Assembly (NCBI GenBank): GCA_000349905.1
Contig: KB722748.1
Span: 763,370 to 827,369, forward strand
Origin: Volvariella volvacea V23
Taxonomy: Eukaryota > Basidiomycota > Agaricomycetes > Agaricales > Pluteaceae
Direction of reading: 5' to 3'
Length of the DNA: 64,000 nucleotides
The position numbers and the translations under genes were made by a program. The notes below the pieces were generated by a model. That model saw nothing but the letters and a program-made list of their open reading frames with translations. It was not told the DNA's origin and did not search any database. Shown piece after piece: positions 59,357 to 64,000 of this stretch (positions within the stretch are counted from its first letter, which is position 1; each line of letters opens with the position of its first letter).

Positions 59357-60955
59357 TCAATTAAGTGTATAATCTGGCAGTACCTCCTCCACGTCGTGGA
59401 ACCGGAGACCGCTGTCTTGATGTCGAAGCACCTGTGGCTGTTGGGGTTGAGGAGAATCATGAGAGGTGGGTGAAGGCAGAGGTCGTGAAGAGGGCACCGG
59501 GGATGTGGATGTAGATGTGGATATGGATGCGGATACGGATGATGATGTGGTCGTCGTGGATGGTTGGAGGTGTTGATCTGAGGGTAGCGGGAGCTTCTCG
59601 TTTGAAACAAAGGGTGTGATGGTGGACAAGGAGGCTGTGAGAGCTGGAAGTAGGGGAGGTTGGTATGGTAGGTGGAGCTGAGATGATGAAGATGCGAGGT
59701 TGCCCATCTGGGTTGTTAGCAAGGGCTGCTTTACTGCCGCTGCTGAGTTGGGATCATGGGGTGGAACGGATGGGACGCTTGGATTGTTCGTAGTCTGCAT
59801 TGATTGGGCAGGAGGCGTGGGTGTGAGGGTGAATGGCGTTATTTTACCACTATCGTGGCCAGCAAAGGAGACGGGGCCATTACAGCCCCCTGAGGGCGTG
59901 AAGATGAAGTGGCTGTGTCACCCATTACGCCTGCGTAGGAACCACCAGGCGCCTAAGGCAAGCAAGACAAGGAGGACGACGCCCGCAATGATTCCGCCTG
60001 CAATGGCGCCGACGGAGGCTGCGTGGTTGGCTGCAGCTTCTTTGTCGATGGATGGGCTGGAGATTGCGTTGGGTGCGGTGGCGGTACCATTGAGGATGTA
60101 GAGAAAGTCGAGGACGAGGGGGGTCTGTTTGCTGTTTCCGTTGTAGACAACTTCGATGTGGTGCAGGCCCTGGCGGACTTGGTGGGTGGTGAAGAAGCGT
60201 TGTCTGTATTTCGTTGAGGGGTTTGAGCTGGAGAGACCGGGGAGTTCAAAGGGGATTGGGGTTTCTCCGTCGATGGACAAGTATGTGCCGGAGGAGGCGG
60301 CATGGGGGAGCTCGTTGGGGATCCAGCCTACCCATGTAACAGAGGTACCTGGTTTGTGCGATGGAGATGTGGGCTCAGTAATCAATGTAAGATGAGGGCG
60401 CGACTCACCGACAAAGTCCATGTTGAGCTTGCAGCCATTGACCTGTGTGACATTGGTAGATGGGTCTAGGGCTCTCCAGTGGTGCAGATCGAAATCCAAG
60501 GCTGCGTCTCTGTTATCAATCATCACGACGGCATTGTGGAAGTCTTCCTCGTTGGATGGGATGTATCGGATGTAATCCAGCCAGAACGCTCGGTCCTCTG
60601 AGGTGGTCGTTATTTCGATTCTGAATTCATGATCGCTGTCTGGGATCTCGAGTTGGTCACAGAGGACCAGTTGTTGAGTCTGACTCCGAATGGCTTTGAT
60701 CGACCGATGCTCTGTCCGTCTAGGAAGCATTCCCAGGTGGGATCTGTGGTATTGTTCTCAAGGAGGGAGACATTGTTGGTGCCGTACGCTCGGACAGAGG
60801 TGCCTATCCAGCCGTTAAAGATCAGCAAGGAGATGGAGTGAGGGAAGTGAGATCGCACCTCTGAACGAAAATGATAGACTGCCGTTGCTGCTTATTCCGT
60901 CTCGTATTTGATGGCATCGTCCATGTTGTCGACCAACACATAGCGAGGGGGATAT
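59357..60955 (-). pseudogene. Third member of the beta-sandwich membrane-protein family, broken
   Basis: Read leftward, it has the same plan as the genes at 10883 and 12938: YVLVDNMDDAIKYE; SNGSLSFSFRG then intron then TSVRAYGT; DPTWECFLDG; AFWLDYIRYIP; TWVGW; YLSIDGETP; LVLDFLYILN; a transmembrane segment (AIAGGIIAGVVLLVLLALGA) and a Ser/Thr/Pro-rich tail ending VEEVLPDYTLN (stop at 59357). Two defects are visible. About 35-40 residues are missing with a frame change between KYETE and SNGS (about 60905). A one-base frameshift near 60661-60670 separates RLNNW from LCDQLEIPDSD. The intron before the tail would be only about 40 bp with an unusual GTAATG donor. Confidence 0.7.
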
Positions 60956-61372
60956 GGGATACGAGGCCATGTTGTCAGAAGCGTGTGAAGAGGAGATGAG
61001 AGAAAGGAAACGCAGAGTGCAATGCTGTGGTTGCGCCCGAGCTGATCAGGAACGAGATATATGGGCCATGCTTGGAGTAATGGGAGGATGCTGTTGGAAA
61101 TTGGCTGATTGCATGATGATCACTGCGTTGCGACAGTCTGTGTGCGCTAACTCGGAGACGGTGCTACAATCGTTCTCGTCGCCGTCAACGGTGCTGAAGC
61201 CATCCAGCACGCCGAGCGCCAAGGTGACCGCGATGCCCAGCCTGTTAGGCGCACAGATCTCTTACGACCCTGCGCTGCCAGAAGATCCAGGGTCTCATTC
61301 AATATAGCATCCAATATAGAAACCAATTTGGGCTGACAAGCAGTGCAACTACTCCATTTCCCAATTGACATA
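60956..61372. other. Intergenic region, no gene seen
   Basis: Short open frames only. It lies between the broken membrane-protein gene and the inverted-repeat element. Confidence 0.4.
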
Positions 61373-61987
61373 CAGTACAATATGTCATAACGCATGCGGT
61401 CACAATGCATAAATCCCATAGTGCATTGGATTTTGGCCGGAACAAACACCATTCCCAAGGGGAATATGAGTGATGGTGCATAATGCATAATGCATTGGGT
61501 GAATCTCAGAAATATGCAGTATGAAATTGCCAAGGTGAACACTGATGGGAGGCATCGGAACAAATTTTTTTGTCTTTGCCTCCAATTATGGTGCCTATAC
61601 CCACCCGCAAATTCTGTCCTCCTACTTTTTATGCTCGAAAACCTGGCCCCAAAGGACTGGTTGTGTACAAATTTGAAGATGAGGATTCAGAGGGTGTTAA
61701 GGAGGTTACAGTTAGCCGAAGCGATGCAATCTTGATGTGTCAGCAGTTGGAGACTGTATGCCTCGAATATGGCTCTGATCTTGCTGTGGATTTGTCCCAC
61801 TTGCTGCGGAAATTGCGAATCAGCTCAAGATGCGGAGTAGAAAATGGGCGATAGCAGGTTGGCGGCGAAGGAGCATGTGGTTACTGTCACGTTGTCACGA
61901 TGTCACAAAATGTCTTAATGAATAAATCTCTTACTGCATTGAAAAATAGGTGGGAACCGACGATATGCATTATGACATATTGTACTG
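61373..61987. mobile_element. TA-flanked inverted-repeat element of 615 bp (MITE-like)
   Basis: The left end CAGTACAATATGTCATAACG and the right end are inverted copies (22 of 23 bases over CAGTACAATATGTCATAAYGCAT). TA flanks both sides (61371-61372 and 61988-61989), as expected for Tc1/mariner/pogo-type insertion. It carries no transposase, only one 88-codon frame. The right end interrupts a minus-strand gene. Confidence 0.75.
61588..61854 (+). CDS. 88-residue open frame inside the inverted-repeat element
   Basis: ATG at 61588, stop at 61852-61854. It begins MVPIPTRKFCPPTFYARKPG and contains GLVVYKFEDEDSEGVKEVTV and ETVCLEYGSDLAVDLSHLLR. Composition is protein-like and mildly acidic. No family is recognised. 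It may be captured host sequence, part of a lost transposase, or chance. Confidence 0.35.
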   Translation: MVPIPTRKFCPPTFYARKPGPKGLVVYKFEDEDSEGVKEVTVSRSDAILMCQQLETVCLEYGSDLAVDLSHLLRKLRISSRCGVENGR

Positions 61988-62918
61988 TACTCCATCAAGT
62001 GCATATCCCCAGACGTTATCACTCCGTCGAAACTCTTTGACAGACTCCAAATGCTTCCCCCTACAACTTTGTCTGTAAACCACTCCTGCTCGTCGTCTAC
62101 TGTCAAAACCTTCAATACCTCCAACCAGTTGGTCCGTTCTCCAGGCTTCAGGCGCTCTTGGGACTCGGCTTCATGGTCCTTCGACCATCCACACCACTGA
62201 GTGAATGATCAAATTGCACGCATCGTAACCTGCCCTCCATCTTCTTGACGGGTTGCATCACAAAATGCTCCCCTCCCGTTCTCCCACAATCGTACAGGAC
62301 AACTACCCGCAGACGCGGTAACTGTAAAAGTAGCTTCTCCTCTGCCTTGCGGAGCAGATACTCGCTCAGCACCAACCGCTGCAAGTATCTCCAGTTGACG
62401 AACCACTCTCCAAAGTCACATGAGTAGATGGGCATGTCGCTGCTTGCGCAGCCAAACTCTTTGAGAAAGTAACAGTCTTCTATGGCGTGGAAGAGCTCGC
62501 TGAACGGTTCATCGCCCATCACGGACAAGGGCTCTTCCGGGAGCGGGACGTCCAGACAGATTCGGCAGAGGGTAGGCAGGACTTTGATGATGAATCTGGT
62601 CAGAGTTTCAAAGATCCCCGCTAACCATTTGGGGTCCTCGTCCTCGTCCTCTTCTGGGCGCCAAAAGTAGAGTGCGATGACGTGCACCAACAGATCAGGG
62701 TTGTTCATAAAGACGTTGTTGAGTTTCTCGAATTGCCGTGGTTGGACTCTGAGGGATCGGAAGAGAAAGGGCTGGATGAGGTGGTGCAGGCGGCGAGACG
62801 TGAGGGAGAGGTTCATGAGTGTCTGCAGGGTTTTGTCGTCGTAGCCGTATTGGAGTGGGTTATCCGATGTGGCGAGGGAGAGCGCGATTTTGTGGATCGA
62901 CTCCCATGGCAGTTTCAT
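61915..62918 (-). CDS. F-box-like protein gene with disrupted 3' end
   Basis: From ATG 62918: MKLPWESIHKIALSLATSDN, then LMNLSLTSRRLHHLIQPFLF and RSLRV, the pattern of fungal F-box-like proteins, then leucine-rich stretches (VLPTLCRICLDVPLP; WRYLQRLVLSEYLLR; LLLQLPRLRVVVLYD). The first frame ends at 62148. A second frame carries on in homologous-looking style (SKDHEAESQERLKPGERTNW, LEVLKVLTVDDEQEW, GDMHLMEY) down to 61990. A one-base shift near 62200 or an unseen intron is needed to join them. At 61989 the inverted-repeat element begins and supplies a new stop at 61915. Expected role: substrate adaptor of an SCF ubiquitin ligase, if functional. Confidence 0.55.
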
Positions 62919-63299
62919 TGTTGTGAATAGCTCAGAGTGATGCCATTTAGGCTTATATAGTCTTTGAGTGCGTCGTGCCCTTTTTATCAGGTTATTGTGC
63001 CACTGATACATGTTGTCTTCGCGCCTACATCAGGTGCCTTCGATGTAAAATTGTAACACGAACTCTGCATATATTTCAACAGGCTGGGAATACCCCAAGC
63101 TGACATTATGCCTGAAGAGATATTCTATGGTATTGGGCTGTAGGCCAGCTAACCAAGGGCGTTCAGACGCCCGAAATGTGGCATTGATGTAGCAAATGGA
63201 GTAATCGCAGCCCTGAGCGATCGTGGCGCCACACTGGCATCTCCCTCAATTGCATGAGCGGTCAGTCGAGGAGCACCATACCTCATTCTAAGAACGAAT
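62919..63299. other. Intergenic region, no gene seen
   Basis: About 380 bp between the F-box-like gene and the kinase fragment. No recognisable feature. Confidence 0.35.
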
Positions 63300-64000
63300 G
63301 TGGTGGATCAAGTGGTGTGTATTTCTTATGAAGACTTTATTAGCAAGTTTGCCGCCACACCCGAGGTTACTCCAGTGGCAAGGGAGGGGTCCAAGGATTT
63401 TGAGTGGCTCACCGAACGACCGAGGAGAAAGAAGGTACATTGGTATCGTCTCATGGTTCGTACAGTCATTTGTCTTTTTGAATTCTATTGAGCGTTACTG
63501 CAAGTGTGATACACTTTCCTCTGCTTTGAGTGACAGCGACTTCGGAGTTTTCGACTGAACGACGATCCTTTCACTGAAATTCAGGGCAAGGGCGGACGAA
63601 GGGCAGACGAATTGCACTAGGCAAGGCAGTCGAATACGCGACGCGAGTCCAGAATCGCCAGCACCGCGTCTTTCTCTTTTCAATCTTCATTCATGGAACG
63701 CAGGCTTGGCTAGTTAGATAAGATCGTGCTGGTCTTGTTGCTGCAGAGCCCTTTGACTTCAAGGAGCAGCCGAATATGCTTCTCGACTTTGTGTACAAGT
63801 TGGGTCGTATGACCCCTTCGGAGCTTAGTTACGATACTAGCGTTTGTAAAGCGACTCCGGAGGAAATGGAGCAGATGACAACTTTTCAGACGACTGTCCA
63901 AGTGCACAGAAAATGCTTGAAGGAAGCCATTTCGGATGCCATACAAGGCAGTGTCATTTACTCTACCTGCTCAAGACATATAGAAACCAAATGAAATGCT
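63300..64000 (+). pseudogene. N-terminal region of a FunK1-type fungal kinase, with in-frame stop
   Basis: About 63610-63990 reads GRRIALGKAVEYATRVQNRQ, then HRVFLFSIFIHGTQAWLVR, stop, DRAGLVAAEPFDFKEQPNML and LDFVYKLGRMTPSELSYDTS. This is the region before the kinase domain in FunK1 proteins (pattern RGQ..YA....RQHR..F.I.I......R.WDRAG). The stop TAA at 63719-63721 replaces the usual Trp of WDRAG. An upstream frame (63300-63491, SYEDFISKFAATPE, FEWLTERPRRKKVHWYRL) may be an earlier exon. The catalytic domain would lie beyond the window. FunK1 genes form a large family in Agaricomycetes. Confidence 0.6.

Overview
The window is nuclear DNA of a mushroom-forming fungus (Basidiomycota, probably Agaricomycetes). 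Its genes are cut by many introns of about 45-90 bases. Families typical of Agaricomycetes are present: a FunK1-type kinase relic, an F-box-like gene, a DUF4436-type membrane protein, and single-pass membrane proteins with beta-sandwich ectodomains. One assembly gap of 100 N lies at 53566-53665. The identification rests on sequence recognition only; no database was searched.

Layout, 1-33 kb (gene-rich, few repeats): the 3' end of one ZNFX1-like helicase gene and, in tandem, a complete second copy (1996-10278); two tandem membrane-protein paralogues (10883-14045); a cytochrome P450 relic followed by an intact 14-exon P450 (15831-18126); a copper-fist transcription factor of the Cuf1/Mac1 type (18819-20579, minus); a 3.3 kb stretch in which I see no gene; alanine aminotransferase (minus); the U3 snoRNP WD40 protein Rrp9; and a large SH3 polarity protein of the Tea4/Bud14 type with a 26-Gln tract.

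Layout, 33-41 kb and 48-58 kb (AT-rich, CpG-poor repeat islands): these hold nested transposons whose order of insertion can be read from target-site duplications. In the first island a Tc1/mariner element sits inside a Copia fragment, followed by two solo LTRs of one family in opposite orientations. In the second, a nearly full-length but inactivated Copia element sits inside a third solo LTR of that family. Between the islands is a compact housekeeping block: prp6 (splicing), rpn7 and rpn6 (26S proteasome lid). rpn7 and rpn6 are divergently transcribed from a shared promoter of about 140 bp.

Layout, 58-64 kb: decayed or disrupted genes. These are a DUF4436-type fragment, a broken third member of the membrane-protein family, a TA-flanked inverted-repeat element of about 615 bp inserted at the 3' end of an F-box-like gene, and a FunK1 kinase fragment with an in-frame stop that runs off the window.

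Exon structures for the membrane proteins, P450, copper-fist factor, aminotransferase, Rrp9, Tea4-like protein and Rpn6 were worked out by hand, and each sums to a whole number of codons. Exon boundaries of the ZNFX1-like gene, prp6 and rpn7 were only partly resolved.
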